From the NCBI RefSeq assembly GCF_003096675.1, contig NZ_QEKW01000005.1, forward strand, positions 62,001-126,000: a stretch of 64,000 nt of DNA, read 5' to 3'. Positions 1 to 8,266 of this stretch are shown here, in pieces. The notes beneath the pieces were generated by a model, which worked only from the letters and a program-made list of their open reading frames with translations, searched no databases and was not told the origin of the DNA. Source of the stretch: Actinomycetospora cinnamomea. Lineage in GTDB: Bacteria; Actinomycetota; Actinomycetes; Mycobacteriales; Pseudonocardiaceae. Within the stretch, counting starts at the first letter, position 1. Each line of letters begins with the position of its first letter. Both the position numbers and the translations under genes were made by a program.

Positions 1-383
1 CCCCGCCGCCGGCCGGACCGGCCGCACCGCGGCTCGCCGACCCGGCGCCGACCCGCGTCGGCCCACCGGTGCCCGGCCCGCGTCCCGCCCCGTCCCCGTA
101 CGAGCACGCCTCGACGGTGACGCGCGCGCAGTACGACGAGGCGGTCCGGCGCCGCCGGGCGGCCGACCAGCAGGTGGGCGTGTTCGAGCGCTTCGAGGCC
201 AAGCTGACCGAGCAGATCCACCACGCGACCGAGCAGGAGCGGCACGACTACGTGCGCGAGCTGCTGAGCCGGCGCATCGCCGTGCGGTCGCGGCTCGAGG
301 AGGCGACCCTGCGGCGCAACCGGCTCCTCGAGCGCGAGCAGGAGCTCGGCGCGGGCCTCGCGCCGTCGGCGGGGTGGCGGTGA
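1..383 (+). CDS. hypothetical protein, 5' end outside the window
   Basis: The reading frame is open from the first bases of the window, so this is the C-terminal part of a longer protein; the first ATG/GTG-type codon inside is at 69. The visible part starts with a Pro/Ala-rich stretch and then has about 80 residues rich in Arg, Glu, Leu and Gln with few prolines, which looks like a coiled coil (roughly FERFEAKLTEQIHHATEQER onward). No signal peptide, membrane segment or catalytic motif is visible. I do not recognise the family. It points toward the convergent YbjQ-like gene and nothing links it functionally to the carboxylase operon. Confidence 0.5.
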   Translation, partial: PPPAGPAAPRLADPAPTRVGPPVPGPRPAPSPYEHASTVTRAQYDEAVRRRRAADQQVGVFERFEAKLTEQIHHATEQERHDYVRELLSRRIAVRSRLEEATLRRNRLLEREQELGAGLAPSAGWR

Positions 384-411
384 CGTCCTGCGCCGTCCTG
401 GCGCCGGCGTC

Positions 412-795
412 CTACCGCTGGGCGGTGGGCACCACGTAGACCGCGGTGCCGTAGGCGGCGATCTCGCTCGCGGAGTTGGCGATCTCGTTGCAGTCGAAGC
501 GCATCGCCAGCACCGCGTTCGCGCCGCGCGCCAGCGCCTCCTGCGACAGCCGCGCCAGGGCCTCGTGCCGCGAGTCCGACAGCAGCTTCGACAGCCCCTT
601 GAGCTCGCCGCCCGCCATCGCCTTGAAGCCCGCACCCATGGTCGAGAACATGTTGCGGCTGCGGACGGTGAGGCCGAAGACCTCGCCGAAGACGCGGACG
701 ACCTGGTAGCCGGGCAGGTCGTTCATCGTCGAGAGCAGGATCGGGTACTGCTGCCCCCCGTACTGGAACTGTTGGTCCTGCTGCTGCGGCTGCAC
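412..795 (-). CDS. YbjQ/UPF0145 family protein
   Basis: About 127 aa from the GTG at 795; the frame extends to 840, but GTG 795 has a TACGCT -10-like hexamer a few bases upstream and could be leaderless. A Gln-rich N-terminus (QPQQQDQQFQYGGQQ) is followed by a YbjQ-type core: LPGYQVVRVFGEVFGLTV near the start, a Ser/Arg segment, then ALARGANAVLAMRFD and AAYGTAVYVV at the end, the usual pattern and length of the heavy-metal-binding-domain family PF01906. Molecular function is unsettled for this family; it forms a small oligomeric fold. It lies just downstream of the TetR gene on the same strand and may be co-transcribed with it. Confidence 0.75.
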   Translation of the reverse strand: MQPQQQDQQFQYGGQQYPILLSTMNDLPGYQVVRVFGEVFGLTVRSRNMFSTMGAGFKAMAGGELKGLSKLLSDSRHEALARLSQEALARGANAVLAMRFDCNEIANSASEIAAYGTAVYVVPTAQR

Positions 796-836
796 GGCGC
801 GGAGCGTAGCGGCGCGCGATCGCGCCCCGGGCGACG

Positions 837-1406
837 TCACCCCGGGCGGGCGTGCAGGGCCGCGCGCGTCATGGCGACGAGCACCGGCGCGGCGACCGCG
901 GCGCGGGTGTGGCCCGCGCTGCGGGGGGTCGAGTTCATCAGCCCGAACGCCGCGTGCGCACCGACCCGCGCGGTCTCCTCGCCGGCCGCGAGCCCCGCGC
1001 GCCGCAGCGCGTCCACCCAGATCTCGACGTACGCCCGCTGCAGCCCCCGCACGCGGCGCCGGGCGGCGTCGGGGAGGTTGGCGAGATCCCGGTCCTGCAC
1101 GGTGATGAGCTCGGGCTGGCGCAGCGCGAAGTCGGTGTGGAACGCGATGAGCGCGTCGAGCAGCGCGTCCGGGTCGCCGTGCTCGGCGGCGAGCTCCTGT
1201 CCGCCGGCGAGCAGGTGCTCGCTGATGCCGACGAGCATCTCGGCGAGCAGGCCCTCCTTCGACGGGAAGTGGCGGTAAAGCGCCGGGCCGCTGACGCCCA
1301 CCGCCGCGCCGATGCCGTCGATGGACACCCCGTGGAAGCCGTGGCGGGCGAACAGCCGCGCGGCCTCGGCGAGGATCTGCTCGCGGCGGGACGTCGTGAC
1401 GGGCAC
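837..1406 (-). CDS. TetR family transcriptional regulator of the adjacent acyl-CoA operon
   Basis: 189 aa. The N-terminal 50 residues form a classic TetR helix-turn-helix: SRREQILAEAARLFARHGF, then GVSIDGIGAAVGVSGPALYRHF and the PSKEGLLAEML extension. The remaining 135 residues are a helical ligand domain. The gene is divergent from the carboxylase/acyl-CoA dehydrogenase operon. The 51-bp gap to the operon ATG holds an inverted repeat (AACGCT-N10-AGCGTT) that is a natural operator. By analogy with other actinobacterial TetR regulators beside acyl-CoA carboxylase and dehydrogenase genes, it probably represses the operon until an acyl-CoA accumulates. Ligand identity is inference. Confidence 0.88.
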   Translation of the reverse strand: MPVTTSRREQILAEAARLFARHGFHGVSIDGIGAAVGVSGPALYRHFPSKEGLLAEMLVGISEHLLAGGQELAAEHGDPDALLDALIAFHTDFALRQPELITVQDRDLANLPDAARRRVRGLQRAYVEIWVDALRRAGLAAGEETARVGAHAAFGLMNSTPRSAGHTRAAVAAPVLVAMTRAALHARPG

Positions 1407-1444
1407 GCTCGCACCCTACGACCCCTTGCCAGGGGACGTGAACG

Positions 1445-1466
1445 AACGCTAACGTGAATGAGCGTT
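1445..1466. promoter_or_regulatory. probable TetR operator, inverted repeat AACGCT-N10-AGCGTT
   Basis: Perfect 6-bp arms AACGCT (1445-1450) and AGCGTT (1461-1466) are separated by 10 bp in the divergent gap between the TetR gene (start 1406) and the carboxyltransferase gene (GTG 1488). Position and size fit a TetR dimer site covering the operon promoter and leader. It also overlaps the alternative ATG at 1458, which argues for GTG 1488 as the true start. Confidence 0.6.
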
Positions 1467-1487
1467 AACACGACGAGGAGGTCGAGC

Positions 1488-3080
1488 GTGGCCGCGCCGA
1501 GCACCGACCACGTGCGTGATCTTTCGAGCTATAGCTCAGAAGATCACGCACATAGGGGCCACCGCGCGCTCGTCGCCGACCTGCGGGAGCGGCTGGCCGC
1601 CGCGCGGCTCGGCGGGCCGGAGCGCTCGCGGGAGCGCCACGTCGAGCGGGGCAAGCTCCTGCCGCGCGACCGGGTGGACGCGCTGCTCGACCCGTCGAGC
1701 CCGTTCCTGGAGCTCTCGCCGCTTGCGGCGACGGGGATGTACGGCGACGCCGCGCCGGGCGCGGGGATCATCACCGGGGTCGGGCGCATCGCCGGGCGCG
1801 AGTGCGTGGTCGTCGCCAACGACGCCACCGTCAAGGGCGGCACCTACTACCCGATGACGGTGAAGAAGCACCTGCGCGCCCAGGAGGTGGCGCTGCACAA
1901 CCGGCTGCCGTGCGTCTATCTCGTCGACTCGGGCGGGGCGTTCCTGCCCGAACAGGACCAGGTGTTCCCCGACCGCGAGCACTTCGGGCGCATCTTCTAC
2001 AACCAGGCGACGATGTCCGGGCTGGGCATCCCCCAGATCGCCGCGGTGCTGGGCTCGTGCACCGCCGGCGGCGCCTACGTCCCTGCGATGAGCGACGAGG
2101 CGATCATCGTCCGCGACCAGGGCACGATCTTCCTCGGCGGCCCGCCGCTGGTGAAGGCGGCGACGGGCGAGGAGGTCACCGCCGAGGAGCTCGGCGGCGG
2201 GGTGCTGCACGCGCGCACCTCCGGCGTCGTCGACCACCTCGCCGACGACGACGCGCACGCCCTGTCGATGGTGCGCGACATCGTCGAGACGCTCGGGCCG
2301 CGACGGAACGGTCAGCCGCCCCCGTGGGAGCGCCGCCCCACCGTGGAGCCGCGGCACGACCAGACGGAGCTCTACGACATCGTCCCCGTCGACGGGCGCA
2401 CCGCCTACGACGTGCACGAGGTGATCACGCGGCTGGTCGACGGGCCCTCGGGATCCTCCGCAGCGTTCACCCCGTTCAAGCCCGACTACGGCACGACGCT
2501 GCTCACCGGGTTCGCGCGGCTGCACGGGCACCCGGTGGGGATCGTCGCGAACAACGGCGTGCTGTTCCGCGAGTCGGCGCTCAAGGGCGCGCACTTCGTG
2601 CAGCTGTGCGACCAGCGCGGCATCCCGCTGGTGTTCCTGCAGAACATCACCGGGTTCATGGTGGGCCGCGAGTACGAGGCCGGCGGGATCGCGAAGGACG
2701 GCGCCAAGATGGTCACCGCCGTGGCCACGACGCGCGTGCCCAAGCTGACCGTGGTGATCGGCGGGAGCTACGGCGCCGGCAACTACGCGATGAGCGGGCG
2801 GGCCTACTCGCCGCGCTTCCTGTGGATGTGGCCCAACGCGCGGATCAGCGTCATGGGCGCCGAACAGGCGGCGACCGTGCTCGGGACGGTCGGGTCCTCC
2901 GACGCCGAGGGCGTGCGGGAGCAGTACGAGCGCCAGGGCCACCCCTACTACTCCACCGCGCGGCTGTGGGACGACGGCGTCATCGACCCCGCCGACACCC
3001 GCACGGTCCTCGGGCTGGCCCTGTCGGCGTGCGCCAACGCGCCCCTCGACCCGCCGCACTTCGGCGTCTTCCGGATGTGA
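1488..3080 (+). CDS. accD1: acyl-CoA carboxylase carboxyltransferase (beta) subunit, methylcrotonyl-CoA type
   Basis: 530 aa from GTG 1488, which has GAGGAGG at 1475-1481 (6-bp spacing); ATG 1458 in the same frame has no such site. The product transfers carboxyl from carboxybiotin to an acyl-CoA. Seen: [22 protein letters not shown] near the N-terminus, [17 protein letters not shown], the oxyanion-type Gly-rich loops [16 protein letters not shown] and [16 protein letters not shown], and [15 protein letters not shown], all typical of methylcrotonyl/acyl-CoA carboxyltransferases. Six bases separate it from the biotin-carrying subunit gene. Oddity: a 40-bp palindrome encodes residues 9-22, an insertion before the conserved LVADLRERL segment. 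Substrate is probably 3-methylcrotonyl-CoA, by family resemblance and context. Confidence 0.9.
   Translation: MAAPSTDHVRDLSSYSSEDHAHRGHRALVADLRERLAAARLGGPERSRERHVERGKLLPRDRVDALLDPSSPFLELSPLAATGMYGDAAPGAGIITGVGRIAGRECVVVANDATVKGGTYYPMTVKKHLRAQEVALHNRLPCVYLVDSGGAFLPEQDQVFPDREHFGRIFYNQATMSGLGIPQIAAVLGSCTAGGAYVPAMSDEAIIVRDQGTIFLGGPPLVKAATGEEVTAEELGGGVLHARTSGVVDHLADDDAHALSMVRDIVETLGPRRNGQPPPWERRPTVEPRHDQTELYDIVPVDGRTAYDVHEVITRLVDGPSGSSAAFTPFKPDYGTTLLTGFARLHGHPVGIVANNGVLFRESALKGAHFVQLCDQRGIPLVFLQNITGFMVGREYEAGGIAKDGAKMVTAVATTRVPKLTVVIGGSYGAGNYAMSGRAYSPRFLWMWPNARISVMGAEQAATVLGTVGSSDAEGVREQYERQGHPYYSTARLWDDGVIDPADTRTVLGLALSACANAPLDPPHFGVFRM
1512..1551. repeat. 40-bp palindromic repeat, copy 1, inside the accD1 coding region
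   Basis: Two 20-bp arms meet at a central TATA; the left arm begins GTGCGTGATC and the right arm ends GATCACGCAC. This copy differs from copy 2 (9171-9210) at only two adjacent left-arm positions, which makes its own hairpin slightly imperfect. It lies in frame within the 5' end of the carboxyltransferase gene, where it is translated into about 14 residues ([14 protein letters not shown]). Confidence 0.9.
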
Positions 3081-3085
3081 GGGGC

Positions 3086-5065
3086 ATGTTCTCCAGCGTC
3101 CTCATCGCCAACCGCGGCGAGATCGCCGTGCGGATCACGCGGACCCTGCACGCGCGGGGCCTGCGGGCGGTGGCCGTGTACACCGATCCCGACGCCGGCG
3201 CGCCCCACGTGGCGGCCGCCGACGTCGCGGTCCGCGTGCCCGACTACCTCGACGGCGCCGCCATCCTCGCCGCCGGGCAGCAGGCCGGCGCCGAGGCCGT
3301 CCACCCCGGCTACGGCTTCCTCGCCGAGAACGCCGCGTTCGCCCGCCAGGTCGAGCAGGCGGGCCTGGTCTGGATCGGCCCGCCCGCGGCGGCCATCGAG
3401 GCCATGGGCGACAAGATCCGGGCCAAGGCCACGGTCGGGCCGGCGGGCGTCCCGCTCGTGCCCGGCTCGTCCTCAAACGCTGACGGCACCGGCCTCGACG
3501 ACGCCGCCGTCGCCGCCGCGGCCCGCGACATCGGCTTCCCCGTGCTGCTCAAGCCCAGCGCGGGCGGGGGCGGCAAGGGCATGCACGTCGTCACGGGCGA
3601 CGCCGACCTCGACGACGCCATCGCCGCCGCCCGCCGCGAGGCCCGCGGCTCCTTCGGCGACGACACGTTGCTCGTCGAGCGCTACGTCACCGACCCGCGG
3701 CACATCGAGATCCAGGTGCTCGCCGACGCCCACGGCACGGTCGTGCACCTCGGCGAGCGCGAGTGCTCGCTGCAGCGGCGTCACCAGAAGGTGGTCGAGG
3801 AGGCCCCGTCGGCGGTGCTCGACGGGCGGCAGCGCCACGCGATGGGGGAGGCCGCGGTCGAGGCCGCCCGCGCGTGCGGCTACGTCGGCGCCGGCACGGT
3901 CGAGTTCGTCACGAACGCCGACGCGAGCGAGTTCTTCTTCCTCGAGATGAACACGCGCCTGCAGGTGGAGCACCCGGTCACCGAGGAGGTCGTGCGCATC
4001 CGCGGCCGCCGGCTCGACCTCGTCGCCGAGCAGCTGCGCGTCGCCGCCGGCGAGCCCCTGGACTACGACCAGGGCGACATCCGGATCGAGGGCCACGCCG
4101 TCGAGGTGCGCCTCTACGCCGAGGACCCGGCGCGCGGGTTCCTGCCCACCGGCGGGCGTGTGCTGGATCTGGTGTGGCCGGACGACGCACGGGTGGACGC
4201 GGGCGTCGCGGTGGGCACGGAGGTCGGGTCGCGCTACGACCCGATGCTCGCGAAGATCATCACCAGCGGCCCGACCCGCGCCGCCGCCCTCGACCGTCTC
4301 GACGCCGCGCTGGCGTCCACCACGGTGCTCGGGCTGCGCACCAACCTCGCGTGGCTGCGCACGCTGCTGGCGCACCCCGACGTCCGCGCCGGCCGCCTCG
4401 ACACCGGTCTCATCGGCCGCCTCGACGCGCCGGCCGACACCGTGCCCGGCGACGTCCTCGCCGCCGCGGCGCTCGCCGGCCTGCTCGACCTGCCCGCCGG
4501 CGACGCCCCCTTCGACCGGCTCGGCGGCTGGCGTCTCGGCGCCGACCCGGCGCCCGCCCGCTGGCGGCTCGCCCCCGCGGCCGGGGCGAGCGGAGACCCC
4601 GTCGACGTCGCCGTCGCCGGCCCGGCGGACCAGGCACTCGTCACCGTCGACGGGCGCGACCGGCGGGCCTCCGCCCACCGCGACGGGGCCACTCTCGTCG
4701 TCACGCTCGACGGCGCCACCCGCGGCTACCGCACCGCGGTGGCGGACGGGGTCCGGTGGCTCGCCCGCGACGGTGACGCCTGGGCGCTGCGCGAGCAGGA
4801 ACGGCTGCGCGCCGCCCGCACCGCCGGCGGCCACGCCGACGGTCCGCTGACCGCGCCGATGCCGGGCACGGTCACCGCCGTCGAGGTCGCCGAGGGCGAC
4901 CACGTCACCGCCGGCCAACGCCTCGTCGTCGTCGAGGCCATGAAGATGGAGCACGTCGTGTCGGCACCGGTCGACGGCGTCGTGAAGGACCTGGCCGCGA
5001 AGCCCGGCGCCGCCGTCGCCCTCGACGCGCCGCTGGTCACCGTGGTGCCCGAACCGGGAGAATGA
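3086..5065 (+). CDS. accA1: acyl-CoA carboxylase alpha subunit (biotin carboxylase plus biotin carboxyl carrier)
   Basis: 659 aa. It carries out ATP-dependent carboxylation of its own biotin, which the beta subunit then uses. N-terminal biotin carboxylase domain: FSSVLIANRGEIAVRITRTL, HPGYGFLAENAAFA, the Gly-rich ATP grasp loop KPSAGGGGKGMHVV, and EMNTRLQVEHPVTEE. A linker/BT region follows, then a C-terminal biotinyl domain beginning LTAPMPGTVTAVEV with biotin-acceptor Lys about residue 620 in VEAMKMEHVV. Length matches mycobacterial AccA1 and methylcrotonyl-CoA carboxylase alpha chains. It starts 5 bp after the beta subunit stop, and its TGA overlaps the next gene region (ATGATCATG), so translation is likely coupled. 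Confidence 0.93.
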   Translation: MFSSVLIANRGEIAVRITRTLHARGLRAVAVYTDPDAGAPHVAAADVAVRVPDYLDGAAILAAGQQAGAEAVHPGYGFLAENAAFARQVEQAGLVWIGPPAAAIEAMGDKIRAKATVGPAGVPLVPGSSSNADGTGLDDAAVAAAARDIGFPVLLKPSAGGGGKGMHVVTGDADLDDAIAAARREARGSFGDDTLLVERYVTDPRHIEIQVLADAHGTVVHLGERECSLQRRHQKVVEEAPSAVLDGRQRHAMGEAAVEAARACGYVGAGTVEFVTNADASEFFFLEMNTRLQVEHPVTEEVVRIRGRRLDLVAEQLRVAAGEPLDYDQGDIRIEGHAVEVRLYAEDPARGFLPTGGRVLDLVWPDDARVDAGVAVGTEVGSRYDPMLAKIITSGPTRAAALDRLDAALASTTVLGLRTNLAWLRTLLAHPDVRAGRLDTGLIGRLDAPADTVPGDVLAAAALAGLLDLPAGDAPFDRLGGWRLGADPAPARWRLAPAAGASGDPVDVAVAGPADQALVTVDGRDRRASAHRDGATLVVTLDGATRGYRTAVADGVRWLARDGDAWALREQERLRAARTAGGHADGPLTAPMPGTVTAVEVAEGDHVTAGQRLVVVEAMKMEHVVSAPVDGVVKDLAAKPGAAVALDAPLVTVVPEPGE

Positions 5066-5067
5066 TC

Positions 5068-6231
5068 ATGCTGTTGTCCGACGAGCACGAGGCCCTGCGC
5101 GCGACCGTCGAGGAGTTCGCGCAGAAGGAGGTCGCGCCCGTCATCGGCGACCTCTACATCAAGGAGCGCTTCCCGTACGACCTCGTCAAGACCATGGGCG
5201 AGATGGGCCTGTTCGGCCTGCCCGTGCCCGAGGAGTTCGGCGGGATGGGGGGCGACTACGTCGCGCTGTGCGTCGCGCTGGAGGAGCTCGGGCGGGTCGA
5301 CCAGTCGGTGGCGATCACCCTCGAGGCAGGGGTGTCGCTGGGGATCATGCCGATCCTGCGCTTCGGGTCCGACGAGCAGCAGCAGCGGTGGCTGCCCGAC
5401 CTCGCCGCCGGCCGGACGCTCGGGGCCTTCGGGCTGACCGAGGCCGGAGGCGGGTCCGACGCCGGCGCCACCCGCACCACCGCGAAGCTCGACGGCGGTT
5501 CAACTGAGCACGCCGATAGGGGCTGGGTGATCAACGGGACGAAGGCGTTCATCACCAACTCCGGCACCGACATCACCTCCCTGGTCACGGTCACGGCGGT
5601 CACCGACCGCGGCGAGGACGGGAAGAAGGAGATCTCGGCGATCCTCGTCCCGTCCGGCACGCCGGGGTTCACGGTCGCGCCGAGCTACTCGAAGGTCGGC
5701 TGGAACGCCTCGGACACCCACGAGCTCGCGTTCGACGACTGCCGGGTGCCGGAGGAGAACCTCGTCGGCCAGCGCGGGCGGGGCTACGCCCAGTTCCTGT
5801 CGATCCTCGACGAGGGCCGTGTCGCCATCGCCGCGCTGTCCACCGGCGCGGCGCAGGGCTGCGTCGACGAGTCGCTGCGCTACGCCCGCGAGCGCGAGGC
5901 CTTCGGGGCGACGATCGGGACCTACCAGGGCATCCAGTTCAAGATCGCCGAGATGGAGGCCCGCACCGTCTGCGCCCGCCTCGCGTGGCACGACGCGGCG
6001 GCGAAGATGGCTGCCGGTCGGCCGTTCAAGAAGGAGGCCGCCGTCGCCAAGCTGGTGAGCTCCAACGCGGCGATGGACAACGCCCGCGACGCGACCCAGA
6101 TCTTTGGCGGCTACGGATTCATGAACGAGTACCCGGTGGCCCGGCACTACCGCGACTCGAAGATCCTCGAGATCGGCGAGGGCACCAGCGAGGTCCAGAA
6201 GATCCTCATCGCCCGTCACCTGGGGCTCTAG
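5068..6231 (+). CDS. acyl-CoA dehydrogenase (isovaleryl/short-branched-chain type)
   Basis: 387 aa. FAD-dependent alpha,beta-dehydrogenation of an acyl-CoA, feeding electrons to ETF. Seen: LFGLPVPEEFGGMGGDYV, the FAD/substrate motif FGLTEAGGGSDAGATRTTA, NGTKAFITNSG, SYSKVGWNASDTHELAFDDCRVP, and C-terminal IFGGYGFMNEYPVARHYRDSKILEIGEGTSEVQ, the region of the catalytic base in this superfamily. ATG 5062 overlaps the previous stop, but GGGAG at 5056-5060 is better spaced for ATG 5068. As third gene of the TetR-flanked operon it fits oxidation upstream of the carboxylase step in leucine breakdown. Its stop codon (TAG, 6229-6231) overlaps the stop of the convergent DUF2834 gene. Confidence 0.9.
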   Translation: MLLSDEHEALRATVEEFAQKEVAPVIGDLYIKERFPYDLVKTMGEMGLFGLPVPEEFGGMGGDYVALCVALEELGRVDQSVAITLEAGVSLGIMPILRFGSDEQQQRWLPDLAAGRTLGAFGLTEAGGGSDAGATRTTAKLDGGSTEHADRGWVINGTKAFITNSGTDITSLVTVTAVTDRGEDGKKEISAILVPSGTPGFTVAPSYSKVGWNASDTHELAFDDCRVPEENLVGQRGRGYAQFLSILDEGRVAIAALSTGAAQGCVDESLRYAREREAFGATIGTYQGIQFKIAEMEARTVCARLAWHDAAAKMAAGRPFKKEAAVAKLVSSNAAMDNARDATQIFGGYGFMNEYPVARHYRDSKILEIGEGTSEVQKILIARHLGL

Positions 6232-6578
6232 CCGCGGCGAAGCCGCACCTCTCGCAGGGCCAGGAACAGCGGGAACGTGAACGCCACGGCGATGACGAAG
6301 CTCAGCACGACCAGCAGCCCGATCGTGACGGGGCGGAAGCCGAGGCGGCGGCCCTCGACGACGATGAGCACGCAGGCCGCGGCGCCCGCGACGAGGATGT
6401 CGACGGCCGCGGAGGAGCTCGCGGCGTTGGCGAACCACCCGCCGAGGTAGTCGCCGCCGCCGCCGAGGAAGAACGCGAGGTTGAACCACCACGTCCCGAC
6501 CAGCCCGACGAGCGACAGGACGAGGTACACGCCGACGAGGGCCGGGCTGCCGGTGCGGGTGCGGGATGCGGTCGTCAT
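6228..6578 (-). CDS. DUF2834-like small membrane protein
   Basis: 116 aa with three hydrophobic stretches: LVGVYLVLSLVGLVGTWWF near the N-terminus, AAVDILVAGAAACVLIVV in the middle and TIGLLVVLSFVIAVAFTFP toward the end. The sequence GTWWFNLAFF followed by a Gly-rich patch and WFANAASSSAAVD is typical of DUF2834 proteins of unknown role. The ATG at 6578 overlaps the stop of the upstream membrane-protein gene by 4 bp, so the two are translationally coupled. The 3' ends of this gene and the acyl-CoA dehydrogenase gene interlock by 4 bp. Confidence 0.7.
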   Translation of the reverse strand: MTTASRTRTGSPALVGVYLVLSLVGLVGTWWFNLAFFLGGGGDYLGGWFANAASSSAAVDILVAGAAACVLIVVEGRRLGFRPVTIGLLVVLSFVIAVAFTFPLFLALREVRLRRG

Positions 6579-7561
6579 CGGGGCTCCAGGACGGTCGGGG
6601 CCGGGCGCTGCGAGCGACGCGCACCCGTCCGCAGGACGGCGAGGGCGGCGCCGGCCGTCGCGACGAGCAGGGCGGCCGCCGCAGCGAGGGTGACGCCGTC
6701 CGGGGCGATGATCGGCTGGCCGCGCAGGGCCTGCCACACGAGCAGGAGGGTCAGCCCCGCCCAGGCGGCACCGGCGACCCCGATCAGCCGCGCTCGCACA
6801 CGGACGTCGCGGAGCACGGGCACGCGGGGCGCGAGGAGGAGGAGCGCGAGCGCCAGCAGGGGCAGTCCCTGCAGCGCGTGCAGGCCCACGAAGTGCCCGA
6901 TGCGCAGGTCGCCGCCGGTGGTGCTCCAGCCGAGCAGCGGCAGGCCGGGTCCGCCGTCGGGCACACCGACCGCGTGCGCGCCGACCGTCGGCATCGTGCC
7001 GGTGGCCCGGGCCGCCGCGATCTGCGCCCCCGTCGGGCCGGTCATGAGGAAGGCCGTGCCCATCCCGAGCAGGGTCACCCCCAGGCCGAGCCGGACGGCC
7101 CACGCGGTGTCGGCGCGCAGCGTGCGCTCGCGCAGCAGCAGGACCCCGATGGCGGCGGTGGCGACCCAGAGCACCACGATCGTCGTGCCCATGACCGCCC
7201 ATGCCGCCGTGTCCAGTGGCGTCGCGACGTTGAAGTGGCTGGCCCGGCCCCGCAGCACCTGCCCGACGATCGCGACCATCTCGATCGTCCCGGCCACCGC
7301 GACGACGGTGCCGGCGCCGCGGGCCCACCGGCGTGTCCGTGGTGCGGTGACGAGGGAGATCATCCAGGCGAGGGTGGCGGAGTAGAGGACGAGGCTGATC
7401 GAGAACTTGAGCGGCTTGGCCCAGATCGGCTGGCCGCCGAGCTGGCGTGGGTCGAGCGCGAGCCCGGCCAGGCACACGAGGGTGAGGACGGCCGTGGCCC
7501 CGGTGAACGCGGCGAGGGTGCGGTGGTCCCGAACGACCGAGCGGATAGTGGAAGTATCCAT
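6575..7561 (-). CDS. polytopic membrane protein, unknown function
   Basis: 328 aa with about nine hydrophobic segments, among them FTGATAVLTLVCLAGLAL, SLVLYSATLAWMISLV, WAVMGTTIVVLWVATAAIGV and ALLLVATAGAALAVL. The segment QPIWAKPLKFSISLVLYSA resembles a widespread actinobacterial membrane-protein family with no assigned role. No transporter signature or catalytic motif is visible. The start at 7561 lies inside a 9-bp inverted repeat dyad shared with the divergent MerR gene, so that regulator probably controls it. It forms a two-gene unit with the DUF2834 gene downstream. Confidence 0.65.
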   Translation of the reverse strand: MDTSTIRSVVRDHRTLAAFTGATAVLTLVCLAGLALDPRQLGGQPIWAKPLKFSISLVLYSATLAWMISLVTAPRTRRWARGAGTVVAVAGTIEMVAIVGQVLRGRASHFNVATPLDTAAWAVMGTTIVVLWVATAAIGVLLLRERTLRADTAWAVRLGLGVTLLGMGTAFLMTGPTGAQIAAARATGTMPTVGAHAVGVPDGGPGLPLLGWSTTGGDLRIGHFVGLHALQGLPLLALALLLLAPRVPVLRDVRVRARLIGVAGAAWAGLTLLLVWQALRGQPIIAPDGVTLAAAAALLVATAGAALAVLRTGARRSQRPAPTVLEPR

Positions 7562-7584
7562 AGATGGAGAGTAGAACTATCCGC
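7541..7584. promoter_or_regulatory. probable MerR operator in a divergent promoter
   Basis: Perfect inverted arms GCGGATAGT (7541-7549) and ACTATCCGC (7576-7584) are separated by 26 bp, between the membrane-protein gene (start 7561, inside the dyad) and the MerR gene (start 7609). The long spacer suits a MerR-type dimer acting on an over-spaced promoter. An additional partial TATCC half site lies inside the spacer. Confidence 0.55.
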
Positions 7585-7608
7585 AGTGGTCGTCCAGAGG
7601 GGAGCGGG

Positions 7609-8256
7609 ATGCGGGTCGCCGAGCTGAGCCGCCGGACCGGCGTGAGCGTCGCGTCGATCAAGTACTACCTGCGCGAGGGCCTGCTGCCGCCCGGCGAGCG
7701 CACGAGCCCCAACCAGGCCTCGTACGGCGAGGAGCACGTGCGCCGGCTGCGCCTGGTCCGGGCGCTCATCGACGTCGGCGGGCTCTCGGTCGCGGGCACC
7801 CGCGACGTGCTCGCGGCCGTCGACGCCGACGACGTCGCGCTGCACCACGTGCTCGGCGCGACCCAGGACGCGCTGCTCGGCGAGCCCGCCGCCACCGACG
7901 ACGACGCCACCGAGCGGGCCGGGAAGCTCCTCGACGACCTCGTCGCGCGGCGGGGCTGGCGGGTCACACCGACCAACCCCGGGCGGCGCGCCGTCGTCGA
8001 GATCCTCGCGACCAGCGAGCGCCTGGGCACCGACGTGCTCGCCGGCCTGCTCGACACCTACGCCGAGACGCTGGAGCCCCTGGCCCGCCGGGAGGTCGGC
8101 GCCGTCGTCGCGCGCAGCGACCGCGAGGACGTCGTCGAGAGCGCGGTCCTGGGCACCGTACTGGGTGCGGGGCTCATCTCGGCGCTGCGCACCATGGCCC
8201 ACGAGTCCGCGTCGGCGGAGCTGGCCTCCGGTGCGGCGCCGCCACCGGAGGGTTAG
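7609..8256 (+). CDS. MerR family transcriptional regulator
   Basis: 215 aa from ATG 7609, preceded by AGAGGGGAG at 7596-7604; the longer frame from 7564 would run through the operator dyad. The N-terminal winged helix reads MRVAELSRRTGVSVASIKYYLREGLLPPGERTSPNQ, with Y-L-REGL instead of the commoner Y-ERxGLL, as in actinobacterial relatives. A dimerisation helix (HVRRLRLVRALIDVGGLSVA) and a helical C-terminal domain with no Cys cluster follow, so metal sensing is not supported. It is divergent from the membrane-protein pair and faces a 9-bp inverted repeat that is a likely shared operator. Confidence 0.85.
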   Translation: MRVAELSRRTGVSVASIKYYLREGLLPPGERTSPNQASYGEEHVRRLRLVRALIDVGGLSVAGTRDVLAAVDADDVALHHVLGATQDALLGEPAATDDDATERAGKLLDDLVARRGWRVTPTNPGRRAVVEILATSERLGTDVLAGLLDTYAETLEPLARREVGAVVARSDREDVVESAVLGTVLGAGLISALRTMAHESASAELASGAAPPPEG

Positions 8257-8266
8257 CGTCCGGGCC

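Noticed and set aside
1536-3059. 507-aa open frame antisense to the carboxyltransferase gene
   Set aside because: It is an opposite-strand shadow of a high-GC gene: Arg/His/Gly-rich, no domain, and a conserved gene covers it in another frame.
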